The notes beneath the pieces are model-generated. The model was not told the origin of the DNA and made no database searches. It was given only the letters and a program-made list of their open reading frames with translations. From Streptomyces beihaiensis (GTDB taxonomy: Bacteria > Actinomycetota > Actinomycetes > Streptomycetales > Streptomycetaceae): a DNA stretch of 64,000 bases. This document shows positions 42,768 through 51,813 of this stretch, in pieces. How positions within the stretch are numbered: the stretch's first letter is position 1; each line of letters opens with the position of its first letter. The translations under genes and the position numbers were made by a program. The stretch covers positions 40,265 to 104,264 of the forward strand of contig NZ_JAPHNL010000263.1 in assembly GCF_026274175.1 (NCBI RefSeq), read 5' to 3'.

Positions 42768-43622
42768 ATGCCCGTGAGGCCCAGCCCGACGGCTCGTCAA
42801 CTTCGCTTCGGCGTCGAACTGCGGAGGTTGCGCGAACGGGCAGGTCTGTCATCGACGGAAGCCGCCCGCCTCCTGGGCATGAAGCAGGCCCAGGTCAGCA
42901 ACATGGAGACGGGTCGCCTGGGGGTCAGTGCCGAGCGTGTGCGGACCATGGCATGCCAGTACGAGTGTCCGGACAAGGACCTGGTCGAAGCCATCGCAGG
43001 CATGACGGGTGATCGCAAGCGTGGTTGGTGGGAGGAGTACCGTGACCTTCTCCCACCAGCACTTCTGGACCTCGCCGAACTTGAGTGTCATGGAACGGCG
43101 TTGCGCACCTCGCACACGTCGGGCATTCCAGGGCTGCTCCAGACCATGGACCACGCCCGCGAGGTGTTCCGTCAGGTGGTACCGGAGCTGTCACCGGCAG
43201 AGATCGAACACCGAGCCTCGTTCCGCCTCAAGAGGCAAGGGATCCTCTTCCACTCGAAGCCCCCAGTTCCCTACCGCGCGGTCATCCACGAGGCCGCGCT
43301 CCACATGCGCTTCGGGAGCAGGGACGTCACCCGGCAGCAGCTCAAGCACCTGCTGAAACTCGGCGAACACCCCAACATTTCTATCCACGTCATCCCGTTC
43401 GACGCAGGCGGTTACCCAGGCTCCGGGCAGCCCATCTACTACGTCCACGGCGCGGTGCCACAGCTCGACACCGTGCAGCTGGACCAGTCGCACGGACTCG
43501 TGCTTCTCGACGCAGAGGCGCAACTGGCCAAGTACCGCACGGTACTTGACCGCCTGATGGCGTTGAGCCTCATAGAGCTCGAGTCACGTGCCCTGATCCA
43601 CCACATCCTCCAGACCACCTGA
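42768..43622 (+). CDS. XRE-family regulator (HTH plus DUF5753)
   Basis: The 284-residue protein has an N-terminal helix-turn-helix (LRRLRERAGLSSTEAARLLGMKQAQVSNMETGR) and a C-terminal DUF5753-type domain with HTSGIPGLLQTMDHAREVF and RQGILFHSKPPVPYRAVIHEAAL. ATG 42768 follows ACGGAGGT; the frame is open upstream but that part is AT-rich and non-coding. With the DUF397 gene ten bases downstream and the ATPase upstream it forms the WhiJ/AbaA-type trio that modulates differentiation or antibiotic production. It probably represses its own promoter in the AT-rich gap before it. Confidence 0.9.
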   Translation: MPVRPSPTARQLRFGVELRRLRERAGLSSTEAARLLGMKQAQVSNMETGRLGVSAERVRTMACQYECPDKDLVEAIAGMTGDRKRGWWEEYRDLLPPALLDLAELECHGTALRTSHTSGIPGLLQTMDHAREVFRQVVPELSPAEIEHRASFRLKRQGILFHSKPPVPYRAVIHEAALHMRFGSRDVTRQQLKHLLKLGEHPNISIHVIPFDAGGYPGSGQPIYYVHGAVPQLDTVQLDQSHGLVLLDAEAQLAKYRTVLDRLMALSLIELESRALIHHILQTT

Positions 43623-43632
43623 GAGGCCCACC

Positions 43633-43827
43633 ATGACCGCATTGACCTGGCAAAAGTCGTCGTTCTGCGGCGAGGGCGAATCGTGCGTCCACATCGCCGC
43701 CACAGACAGCAACACCTTCCATGTGACAGAAAGCTCCGACCTGAACAGATCCATAGTCACGGCCTCCCGAGACGCACTCACGGGGCTCCTCAACGCCCTG
43801 AAGCAACAGCAGGATCCGCGTGACTAA
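43633..43827 (+). CDS. DUF397 small acidic protein
   Basis: The 64-residue protein starts MTALTWQKSSFCGEGESCVHIA, the DUF397 signature (WxKSSxSGxxxxCVxVA). These proteins antagonise the XRE partner encoded just upstream. Usual DUF397 proteins then carry DSK-type and LxxFxxxL motifs; here the tail ALTGLLNALKQQQ stands in the same place. Confidence 0.9.
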   Translation: MTALTWQKSSFCGEGESCVHIAATDSNTFHVTESSDLNRSIVTASRDALTGLLNALKQQQDPRD

Positions 43828-43853
43828 TACCCTGGCCGACGAGTAAGCGGGCC

Positions 43854-44141
43854 TCACGCCGTCAGGGGTTCCTCGCTGTCCGCCAGGAGACATCGGCGGA
43901 GTCGCGTGAAAGCGGTGAGGCTCGGGAGGAACTCCCGGATCCACTCGGCGCATTCGCGAGGACTTGCAGCGCTCGTGTCGCACTCCAGGTCGTAGTCATC
44001 ATGGCCGTGAACCAGGCCATACTGGTACGCCGCGAGCCCCAGCGGACGATCACCACGGGCCAACTCGCGGCGGGCCAGTTGGTCCGGTGAGCAGTGGACC
44101 AGTTCGCCCCGAACCGGTCGGCCGACGCCGTCCGATCTTCT
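43854..44141 (-). pseudogene. C-terminal fragment of a chloramphenicol-phosphotransferase-like kinase
   Basis: The open frame begins just after a TGA at 44144 and encodes VRGELVHCSPDQLARRELARGDRP, then GLAAYQYGLVHGHDDYDLECDTSAASPRECA, which matches the C-terminal third of CPT-family P-loop kinases. The Walker A half is missing and there is no start with a ribosome site except an internal one at 44063. The sequence before it (44142-44259) carries no matching N-terminal half. It is a truncated relic. Confidence 0.6.
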
Positions 44142-44259
44142 TCAGCTGGTGCGTACTCGGGGACCTGCGAGCGATGGCCTTAGCAGGAGGACATGAGTCG
44201 CGCTCCGAGTGCTCGGAAATTTAAGGCGACTCCGGGGCGTTTTCGTCAGAGTGGTGGGT

Positions 44260-44808
44260 TCAACCGCACGCCTTCGACCGCTGAACCTCCGCAGTATAGG
44301 AGGTGATGAGCCTCTTCATTGCAGCCGCATCCTTGTGCTTTGACCCGGTGGCTTGAATAGCAGTATAGAGAACTTGCCCGCGACGCTTAGAGTTTCTGCA
44401 ATTCTGGGCCTTCCCGAACGCCTGGTTTCCTGAGTAGATGAAGCGACCATCACCGGTTCTATGATCTAGATGTTCTTGCGTCATACCTCGGGAGAATTCA
44501 AGGACAGTCATATCCCCCCACCACTCCTGAGTCGCGTACACGACATTCTTTCCATCCACGGAGACAATGCATCCAGACCCCCAAGATGGAGAATCCGGAT
44601 CACGCTTGACCGATATTTCCTTCCCAGCCGGAAGGAACGCGGAAAGCTCGTGGGACATGACGGCAGTTCCACATAGAGACCTAGGCGTTTCGTACTCCCG
44701 CTTGTGTTCAGTGGAACCTGAGCAGCCCGCGAGAGCAATAAGAGAGACGGACACAACAAGGAGATGGGGGCTGCAGAGTCTGCTACGGACAGCGAATGCT
44801 GCATTCAC
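44260..44808 (-). CDS. Lipoprotein downstream of the large WXG-type protein
   Basis: The 182-residue protein has a signal peptide and lipobox (LIALAGC). The mature part has four Cys (SLCGTAV, GSGCIVS, AQNCRNS, SKACG at the end), likely forming two disulfides, in a DUF3558-like arrangement. GTG start 44808. Base composition is lower in GC than in most of the window and it includes AT-rich codons, suggesting acquired DNA. It is 30 bases downstream of the 753-residue gene and could be its partner, for example an immunity lipoprotein; that is inference only. Confidence 0.7.
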   Translation of the reverse strand: MNAAFAVRSRLCSPHLLVVSVSLIALAGCSGSTEHKREYETPRSLCGTAVMSHELSAFLPAGKEISVKRDPDSPSWGSGCIVSVDGKNVVYATQEWWGDMTVLEFSRGMTQEHLDHRTGDGRFIYSGNQAFGKAQNCRNSKRRGQVLYTAIQATGSKHKDAAAMKRLITSYTAEVQRSKACG

Positions 44809-44837
44809 GTTATTCTCTCAATTTCACTCTTCGGACT

Positions 44838-47099
44838 TCAGGGAGTAGTCCTGCTTCCAGGGGCCTGCCCGTCCAATATATTCTCGGCGTTGAGATACCC
44901 CTGACGAGCTCCGGTCCGGGCCCACACCCCCACATCACTCTCGTTCGCCAGGTGGTACTTATTCGCGGCAGCCTCCGCTCCTGCCGAAACGTACTCGTTG
45001 TTCTGCTTCAGGCCAATCTGCCAGCGGCGCCCCATGTCATCGGAGGCATCGGCGAGCGCGTGCCCTTGGGAGTCCTTAAAGACGTCCTGCAACACCGCAC
45101 CCGTGACGGTTCCTGCCGCCCCTCCAACGGCTGCTCCCACAGCTGGGGATCCGATGAAGGATGTTCCGACACCAACCACCGTTCCGACAGTTCCAGAAAT
45201 CAAGTTCGTTCGTTGGGCGACACTGTTGTTATATGCGCTATCGTCGGCGCCTGCTTTCTGAGCAACCTCTTCCTGGCGACCAAGACCGAGAGTTCCCGAC
45301 ACCTCACCAGAATGCTGAGCGATGTACGAGACCGTAGTTTGCGGGTCATGGGAGAAATGGTCATTCGCAGGCAGGTTCGGATCCAGGTGATAGGCCATGA
45401 GCTTAGACATGTACGTTTCTTGACCCACTTCGACGGCCGAATAGCCCTTTGGGTTCTGCCCAACCGCGAAGAGAAACTTACTCACGTCTCGGTGATCCAG
45501 AACAGCGTCGGCACCATCAATGGGGTAAAGTTTTTTGATCTGGTCCCAGTCGCTGGAACTCCTGCTCACATCAGTTGTGGCCCGGTTGATGTCAGGGAGG
45601 TATTCCGACGCCATCTGCCCCATGCTGTCTGACATATAGCTGTGATTGGTTAGACGCCCCGTATCGTCACCTACTGACGTGACGATCTGGTTGAACAGGT
45701 GAGCCTGGTCCTTGGTATGTGCGGGGGTGTCCAGCGTAGGGATTTCTCCAGCAGGGTGCCCGGTCGTGGCCGCCTCCAGAGCGAGCGCGAGGTTGTTGTG
45801 GCCAGCCTCGCTGCCGGAAGTCGGTTCCAGCGGCCAGTGCCGGTCCTCGAAGAGATACTTGAAGTTACTGATCGCGTGCTTGTGGTCGTCGTCCTTCGGC
45901 AGAAAGTCTTCGTTGAAGAAGTCGGTAGCTGCGGCAGGACTGTTGGACAGGCCCTTCAGGTAGCCGGTGAGCGGGTCGTCACCCGAGTCGTCGCCGATGC
46001 GGTTGAGCCACGGGTCCGTACCCATGTGACCCCAAGTGACATTGGCGTGCTTACCGTTGTCCGTCATGTTGCGCTCCGTAGCCATGAGCGCGGTTCCGTA
46101 GCTCTTGAGGAACTGGTCGTCGTAGTCGCCAGTGCGCATTAGGTTGCTCATAACCTGGAAGCCCATTGGGCCGGCTCCATGGCCGACAGGCTGGTCACCC
46201 AACCTGATCATATTCCCCTTCCAGCTGGCCATGCTGGCAGAATCGCTCTGTGTGGCGGTAGCAAGCGTCATGCCGAGATTGCGCTGGAGGTCTTCGAACT
46301 GGTCAACTCGGTCGTGCCCCAGATGCATGTTGACGGCTGGGTCGTTGATGCCTTCCCAGAACTCAAGTGTTCTCTTCGGGCCGAGCCGTGTCGCGAACTC
46401 TTCTGAGAACAACGGGTCATGCTTGTATTTCGCCAGACCGGCCTCAATCTTGTCGAAGTCGGCAGGAGTAAGGCTCGCGGGGTTCTTCGCCGCGATCTTG
46501 GCGAGGTTGTCAGCGGTCTCGATAGCCTTGGCGGCGCTGTCGCGATCCTTGTAGTTGGCGTCGGCGAAGCCCATCCGAGCCTCGTCAGAGATAGCCATCA
46601 GCACCTTCTTTGCTGAGTTATCGCTCTCCGTCGCCTTCTTCAGAATTCCCTGCACTTCGTCACGGAGCGCAGTTACATCACTCTCGTCGTGCTCAGGGAC
46701 AGTGGTGCCATGTGCAGCACGATCAGGGTGGATGTTCATGGTGACGGTGAATGTTCCGTTGCCGGTGTCCATCACTGTCAGGTTCTTCTTAAGGCCGCGG
46801 TCGATGGCTGCCTCAAGGTCCTTCTTGTCCTGTTTTAGCTCATCGCGAGTGTCGCTCAGGATGTTATATACCGTCCTGGCCTCAGTGTGTGCGTCATCGA
46901 ACTCACCGGCGGTCTTACCGACGAACTCTTTGGTCACTTGGGCGTTAAGGCCGGCCCAATCCGCCTTGTTGGCAGCCTGATGCAATCCGTCCTCGGCATC
47001 CTTCTTCAAGTCCGCGAGGTGGCGCACAAGGAGGTGCCAGTCGGAAACGGCATCGTCGAGCGTCTTGAAGTTGGCGAAGCGCAGTGCGTCGAGGTCCAT
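44838..47099 (-). CDS. Large WXG-like protein with glycine-zipper region (DUF6571-like)
   Basis: The 753-residue protein starts with a helical hairpin of the WXG100/LXG kind (KTLDDAVSDWHLLVRHLADLKKDAEDGLHQAANKADWAGLNA), has a long alpha-helical middle, and near residues 640-690 a glycine-zipper stretch (VGTVVGVGTSFIGSP then AVGAAVGGAAGTVTGAVL) able to insert in a membrane. The C-terminal 70 residues are polar. No enzymatic motif was seen. It follows a WXG-like gene and a mycosin gene on the same strand, so it is probably exported by a type VII system. Similar large proteins are annotated as DUF6571 in Streptomyces. GC is moderately reduced. Confidence 0.75.
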   Translation of the reverse strand: MDLDALRFANFKTLDDAVSDWHLLVRHLADLKKDAEDGLHQAANKADWAGLNAQVTKEFVGKTAGEFDDAHTEARTVYNILSDTRDELKQDKKDLEAAIDRGLKKNLTVMDTGNGTFTVTMNIHPDRAAHGTTVPEHDESDVTALRDEVQGILKKATESDNSAKKVLMAISDEARMGFADANYKDRDSAAKAIETADNLAKIAAKNPASLTPADFDKIEAGLAKYKHDPLFSEEFATRLGPKRTLEFWEGINDPAVNMHLGHDRVDQFEDLQRNLGMTLATATQSDSASMASWKGNMIRLGDQPVGHGAGPMGFQVMSNLMRTGDYDDQFLKSYGTALMATERNMTDNGKHANVTWGHMGTDPWLNRIGDDSGDDPLTGYLKGLSNSPAAATDFFNEDFLPKDDDHKHAISNFKYLFEDRHWPLEPTSGSEAGHNNLALALEAATTGHPAGEIPTLDTPAHTKDQAHLFNQIVTSVGDDTGRLTNHSYMSDSMGQMASEYLPDINRATTDVSRSSSDWDQIKKLYPIDGADAVLDHRDVSKFLFAVGQNPKGYSAVEVGQETYMSKLMAYHLDPNLPANDHFSHDPQTTVSYIAQHSGEVSGTLGLGRQEEVAQKAGADDSAYNNSVAQRTNLISGTVGTVVGVGTSFIGSPAVGAAVGGAAGTVTGAVLQDVFKDSQGHALADASDDMGRRWQIGLKQNNEYVSAGAEAAANKYHLANESDVGVWARTGARQGYLNAENILDGQAPGSRTTP

Positions 47100-47128
47100 G
47101 GCTCTTGTCTCTCCCTCTCGCTACTTCG

Positions 47129-47623
47129 TCACTTCTTCTTGGGTCCGTAGATCTTGTTCTTGTCGCCAGGGGGCCCGACGCGTTCGTCGAATCCCTCGTC
47201 GAGCGCAGCGATGCTGCTCATTTGCCTCTGGATGTAGTGCTCGTCACCCGCATGGATCTTCTTGGTGACCTGAAGGTGATTCGAGATCTGCGCGCATGCG
47301 TCCATCAACGACTTGAGCTGCTGGTCCCACCGGTTGGACACGTGCTGCAACCCACTGCCGAGCGCGAACCCTTGTCCTGACAGGTCGCTGGCAGCTGTGT
47401 CACTGCTGGGCAGAGCAACGCGAGCCTTGTCCCAGAGCTGGTTGTACAGGGTGTGCGCGTGGCTGCCAATCTTGATGAGATCACCGTTCGAGACCTTGAG
47501 GTCCCCCGTTTTGCTCGGTGTGACGTAGGGCCCGTAGGTGCCGCCTCCGACAGGCGCACTGTTCAACTGCATGTTCGTCGACTGGTGCTTGGCCTTGAGC
47601 TCTTCCCACTCGTCCCATGCCAT
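47129..47623 (-). CDS. WXG100-like helical protein
   Basis: The 164-residue protein begins MAWDEWEELKAKHQS and has two long helices (DLIKIGSHAHTLYNQLWDKARVAL, GSGLQHVSNRWDQQLKSLMDACAQISNHLQVT). The size and layout fit ESAT-6-like secretion partners. ATG 47623 sits directly after the mycosin stop region and 29 bases separate it from the next gene. It may form a heterodimer with the N-terminal domain of the 753-residue protein. Confidence 0.7.
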   Translation of the reverse strand: MAWDEWEELKAKHQSTNMQLNSAPVGGGTYGPYVTPSKTGDLKVSNGDLIKIGSHAHTLYNQLWDKARVALPSSDTAASDLSGQGFALGSGLQHVSNRWDQQLKSLMDACAQISNHLQVTKKIHAGDEHYIQRQMSSIAALDEGFDERVGPPGDKNKIYGPKKK

Positions 47624-47624
47624 A

Positions 47625-49016
47625 TCAGGCTCTTCCCCCGTGATCGTTGGTGTTCTGCGGCGGCCAAGGCTGGTCCGGCGAGGGCATGCGCCCCTGGTGA
47701 CCTGGTTGTCCCGGCTGGTTCCAGTTCGTTGCGTATGGGTTGGGCTGGTGCTGTATCGGTGGCGGCGCCATTGGCGGTTGGGCGGGCATCGCCTCGCGGC
47801 GACGCTTCCGGTTGCGTAGGGCGAGTGTGGCGCCGCCGGCTCCAGCCATGACGAGGACGCCGGCTCCGCCGAGGATCCACGGCAACGTGCCGGAGGAGTC
47901 ATCGCCGGAGCTGTTTCCTGCTGCGACCGTCGGCTCACTCGCGCTCTTCGACGGCTTCGCCGTCGCGGCGTTCGACTCGGGCGTGGAGCCGTACTTGAAG
48001 TCGGGCAAGGGGTATACGTGGGCCGGGCCCGGGTCGCCGGGGTTCGTGAGGGCGATGCGCGGGCGTACGGCGCCGTAGCCGATCTCGTCGGTGCGCTTCT
48101 TGCCGCTCTTGGGGCCGCTCGCCGTGTTCAGCATGACCCGGAGGACCTGGTTGTTCGTCCAGTTCGGGTGCTTGGACCAGATCAGGGCGGCGGAGGCGGA
48201 GGCCAGGGCTGTGGCGTCGCTGGTGCCGTGGGATTTGCAGAGACCGGTCTTGCCGGTGCACGCGGCGATCATGTCGTATCCGGGAGCGACCAGGTCGACT
48301 TGAGATCCTCGCTGGGACTCTTTTGTGACCTTGAGGTTCTCATCGATCGCACCGACACCGACTACCCCCGGCGTAGCCGCAGGATATTCGCGCTGGTTCG
48401 TCCCCGAGCCTGTGTTACCCACGGCGGCAAAGATCAACTTGTTCTTGGACAGCGCATAGGCGACGGCCTTGCTCAGTTCCGGAGAATTCCAAGTACTGCC
48501 CAACGAAATATTGATGACCTGGGCTTCCGAATCGGCCGCATATCGAATGGCCTTCGATACATAGGTCGGATAACTGTCCGGGTTGCCGTCCTTGCGCGAG
48601 TTCTCGATGAAATCCGGCACTCGAATCGGCAGGATTTTCGCCCCAGGAGCCAGACCGTACGATGCCGTGGCACTGTTCTTCTGTCCGGTCCCGGCGATGA
48701 GTACAGCCATGCCGGTGCCGTGACCGCTGTAATCGTCGTGCTCGTCCCCAGGGTGGTAGGAGTAGTTCTTACCGGCCAGCACTTGCCCACGCAGGTCAGG
48801 AAGGTCTTCCTCGACGCCGGAATCGATGACAGCAACCGTGACGCCCTTGCCGGTGCTGGTCTTCCACATCTGCTCGGCCCGCATAGCGGCGAGGTACCAC
48901 TGCTGGTCGCGGACGGTTTCCGCCTGTGCAGGTGTCACAGTGACGCATGCCAGCACAGCGCCGCACAGGGTCGATGCCAGCCTCAGCCTCCGGACCCGCT
49001 TGGTAGGGCTACCCAT
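47625..49016 (-). CDS. Type VII secretion-associated subtilisin (mycosin)
   Basis: The 463-residue protein has a signal peptide, an S8 protease domain with Asp in AVIDSGV, His in SGHGTGMAV and Ser in SHGTSDATALASA, a low-complexity segment, a single C-terminal helix (LPWILGGAGVLVMAGAGG) and a Pro/Gln-rich cytoplasmic tail. That is the MycP layout. The usual SxAAP after the Ser reads SDATA. ATG 49016 was preferred because GAGG lies six bases upstream; ATG 49022 touches it. It processes or gates type VII export; the Ecc core genes are not in the window. Confidence 0.9.
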   Translation of the reverse strand: MGSPTKRVRRLRLASTLCGAVLACVTVTPAQAETVRDQQWYLAAMRAEQMWKTSTGKGVTVAVIDSGVEEDLPDLRGQVLAGKNYSYHPGDEHDDYSGHGTGMAVLIAGTGQKNSATASYGLAPGAKILPIRVPDFIENSRKDGNPDSYPTYVSKAIRYAADSEAQVINISLGSTWNSPELSKAVAYALSKNKLIFAAVGNTGSGTNQREYPAATPGVVGVGAIDENLKVTKESQRGSQVDLVAPGYDMIAACTGKTGLCKSHGTSDATALASASAALIWSKHPNWTNNQVLRVMLNTASGPKSGKKRTDEIGYGAVRPRIALTNPGDPGPAHVYPLPDFKYGSTPESNAATAKPSKSASEPTVAAGNSSGDDSSGTLPWILGGAGVLVMAGAGGATLALRNRKRRREAMPAQPPMAPPPIQHQPNPYATNWNQPGQPGHQGRMPSPDQPWPPQNTNDHGGRA

Positions 49017-49078
49017 GGTCATCCTCGTGTGTCGTCTTGCGCGTCGGGCAAAGGCGGCATCAGCGGCCGACGAACCCG

Positions 49079-50725
49079 TTACTTGGTGTCGTCGTTCTCC
49101 TTGTTCTTCTGCGCCTGGCGCTTCCTGCGTGGCTGTTCTGCAGAGGCGGGCCCGAACCCATTTTTGCGTGCTGCCGCCTCGGAGCCCCGAGCGGACCCAC
49201 CACGCTGCCCCCGAGCCCCACCCGCGTCTACCTCCGACCCACGCACGAGGGCCTGCCCGCTTGTGGCAGACGACACCGGGCGCCCGGGCTTCGACGACTG
49301 AGGCCGTCCACCGGCCACTCCGTCGGAACGCGCAGGCATACGTTCCCCCGCCGCGCCACTTCCACGTCCCGTGGCGGGAGCGGCGGCGCGAACAGGTCCA
49401 TTGCCCGGCCGCTGCCCGCTCGGGGAGCCACCTCGCGCTGTGGCAGCCTGCTCTTCTTCCTGGGAGCCTCCCACCACTGTGCCCCGAGGCAGACCAGTAG
49501 CCGGACGGCCCGTCTGCCGCGAGATCGGTCGGCCGCCGGCGATTCCGTTGGGCGGGCGCGCCGGACTCGCGCCGCCTGGCCCGCGTACCGGTGACGTGGA
49601 GCCGGTCGGCTTCCCCGTCACTCCAGGAACTCCGCGCCCCGAGGTCACCTCGCGAGACTCTGCGGGCAGCCCTGGCTTGACCTTCCCAAGAGCTTTGCCC
49701 AGCGGACCCCGGGAGCTGGAGGCGGAGGAGGCTCGGCCGACTTCTGGTTCTGACAGCGGCCCGGTGAGTTTGCCTCTGCCGCCGAACACAGGTGGCGTCG
49801 GACCGGGCCCAGCTGCCGGAAGCCCCGGCGTACCGCCGGTCATCGGAGCAAGCGCGGGCGACGCGGGTGCTGCCGGGCTTGGCGGCATAGGAGACGGGAA
49901 TGTACTTGCCCTGTCCAGGGTCGTGCCCGTCCCTCCGGGGGACCCTGGGAAGACTCTCGAAGGTGTCGCCGTCGCATGTGAGGTGTGTCCGTCGCCCGCC
50001 AGCGCGGCGCCACGGGCAGCTTCACGGAGAGCGACGGCACCTGCCGCGGCTACACCCACTCCCCCCGCTGCAGCCGCTTCCCCCGTGTCGTGCGACTTGA
50101 TGTCCTCCGAACCTCCGTGTGCCTGCGGCACAAACTGCTTCGGCATCTCCGGAAACACAGGCGCCTCAAGCCCCTGAATCTGCTCCCGCGAAGCCGTGTA
50201 CGACTGTGCCAGCTTCGACATCAGCAGGGCCGCGTCCGCGCGGTCGCCGTCGTACTGCTTCTGGGCCGACGTGACCTGGGAGTCCGTCGGGCCGTCGGAG
50301 TGGTTGCCGACGTCCGTTGCCGCCGCGGAGTGGGCGTCGAGGATTTTGCGGGCCGAGGCGCTGGAGTTCTTGAGGATCTCCAGTTGCGGCTTGACCTCGT
50401 GGAGCGTGTCCGCCGCGTGGCCGAGCCATTTGCCCGCGCCCTCGCTGTAGTCGCCCAGGCTCAGCGTCGCCGAGGCCGTGCTGTGGACCCACTTGCGGAA
50501 GGCGTCGCCGCCCTCGCCCTCCCACTCGACGGCCTTGCTGTGCTTCTGCAGGTCGTCGCCGATGTTCTTGATCGTGGTCGAGGCGTGTTTCAGCAGCGAG
50601 CCCAGGTCGGAGACGTGTGCGCCGTCCGCCGGCTCGACCATCTTCCACAGTTCCTCCGGGTCGTGGACGGCGAACCGGTACGAGTTCACCGAGTCCCACA
50701 TGCCCGCAATGAAGCCGTCGCTCAT
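49079..50725 (-). CDS. WXG-type protein with long Pro/Gly/Ser-rich tail (PPE-like)
   Basis: The 548-residue protein has an N-terminal helical domain of about 200 residues with a WEGEGGDAFRKW motif (WxG), followed by coiled helices and then a 300-residue disordered tail rich in Gly, Pro, Ser, Arg and Ala, ending in a basic RRKRQAQKNK segment. The domain order resembles WXG/PPE substrates of type VII systems in Streptomyces. It precedes the mycosin gene by 62 bases. Function of the tail unknown. Confidence 0.75.
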   Translation of the reverse strand: MSDGFIAGMWDSVNSYRFAVHDPEELWKMVEPADGAHVSDLGSLLKHASTTIKNIGDDLQKHSKAVEWEGEGGDAFRKWVHSTASATLSLGDYSEGAGKWLGHAADTLHEVKPQLEILKNSSASARKILDAHSAAATDVGNHSDGPTDSQVTSAQKQYDGDRADAALLMSKLAQSYTASREQIQGLEAPVFPEMPKQFVPQAHGGSEDIKSHDTGEAAAAGGVGVAAAGAVALREAARGAALAGDGHTSHATATPSRVFPGSPGGTGTTLDRASTFPSPMPPSPAAPASPALAPMTGGTPGLPAAGPGPTPPVFGGRGKLTGPLSEPEVGRASSASSSRGPLGKALGKVKPGLPAESREVTSGRGVPGVTGKPTGSTSPVRGPGGASPARPPNGIAGGRPISRQTGRPATGLPRGTVVGGSQEEEQAATARGGSPSGQRPGNGPVRAAAPATGRGSGAAGERMPARSDGVAGGRPQSSKPGRPVSSATSGQALVRGSEVDAGGARGQRGGSARGSEAAARKNGFGPASAEQPRRKRQAQKNKENDDTK

Positions 50726-50792
50726 GCCCGTACCCGCCCTCGGTCTTGTCCGTCGTGCCCGGCCCTGCGGCCGTTACGCGTGGTCGCGCCCA

Positions 50793-51305
50793 TCACAGGC
50801 CGCCCGCTTCGCCGTCCGTCGCCTTCGGCTTCGGCTTCGGGTTCGGGTCCGACCCCTGCTGGCCGTGGTTGCGGGCATTCGCTCCCAGCAGTTCGTCCGA
50901 CTCCGAACGGATGCGGCGCAGGCGAGCGCGTACCTCGTCGTCCAGGTTGTCGTAACCCGTCTTCGACGCGTCCACCGTCGTCACCAGCGCCTCGATCTGG
51001 AGCGCCAGCATCTTGGAGAGGTTCTCGAGTTGCGTGTGTACGTGCGTGTACGCCGCGTGGAGGTCGTCCGCCTCCTGGAAGGCGCCCAACCGGCCGTTCG
51101 GCATCCGGCCGTTCGCGATGTGCTTCGGCGCCGCCTTCGAGCCCTCCAACTCCTTCAGCAGCCCGTCGACCCTCCGCTTGAAGGTCGTCAGGGTCTCCCC
51201 CTCGACCTTCATAGCCTGAATCGCCGAGGCCCCGACCGCACCGGCGGCCGCCGCCGCGGCGGCCGCACCAGCAGCGGCGAACGCACCGCCCCCGTCGCCC
51301 GACAC
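50793..51305 (-). CDS. Small helical type VII-associated protein
   Basis: The 170-residue protein begins with an Ala-rich hydrophobic run (AAAGAAAAAAAAGAVGA) followed by two long amphipathic helices (TFKRRVDGLLKELEGSK, LHAAYTHVHTQLENLSKMLALQIEALVTTVDA) and a charged tail with PKPKPKATDG. GTG start 51305. It is the first gene of the leftward cassette; its partner is likely the 548-residue WXG protein. No named family recognised. Confidence 0.65.
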   Translation of the reverse strand: MSGDGGGAFAAAGAAAAAAAAGAVGASAIQAMKVEGETLTTFKRRVDGLLKELEGSKAAPKHIANGRMPNGRLGAFQEADDLHAAYTHVHTQLENLSKMLALQIEALVTTVDASKTGYDNLDDEVRARLRRIRSESDELLGANARNHGQQGSDPNPKPKPKATDGEAGGL

Positions 51306-51813
51306 CGTGTCATCCCTCCCGTGGTCCCCCGTGCAGTCAGCGCGTCACCATGAACCTCCATGAACCTCAAGGTCAGCGACTGACTACCGAAGGTGACTCC
51401 GACTGCCTCATGCGTAACACATACAACCCATCCACGGTAGCCGCCGGTTCCACCCGCGCCCTCGGCAGCCGCGAACCGACCGGGCTCGTTGGCTCGAAAA
51501 CACTGGTCGGGGAGGCGCGGATGCAGCTGTTTCCTGCGTACTCAGCACCCGCGTACGCCATGCCTCGCGCTGCCGATTGGCTGATTCGCTTCGATGCCGC
51601 AAGCCGCCCACGAGGCATGTCGCCGTGCACCGGGCGACGGTTCACGCAACCGCGCCGACGAGGTCGGCTGGATGGCGGAAGCTCCCGCTCCACGGCCGGT
51701 GTGGCGCGGTGTGCGCCTGCCTGACGAGGCGTTCAGTGGAGTGCGATCCGAGGGGGCAGGGGCAGGGCCGGGTCCGCCGCGAGAAGCACGACACGAATCG
51801 AATGAGGGTGACC
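51306..51813. other. Divergent promoter region between the type VII cassette and the MBL-fold gene
   Basis: No gene is supported. It holds a direct duplication CATGAACCTC x2 (51349-51368) and, on the minus strand, GGAAC about 19 bases before GTT (around 51451-51425), which loosely resembles an ECF-sigma promoter for the leftward genes. Two rightward frames here have poor codon bias. Confidence 0.35.

Noticed and set aside
51350-51724. Plus-strand 124-codon frame in the divergent gap
   Set aside because: Poor codon bias, no ribosome site and no recognisable domain; more likely promoter DNA.
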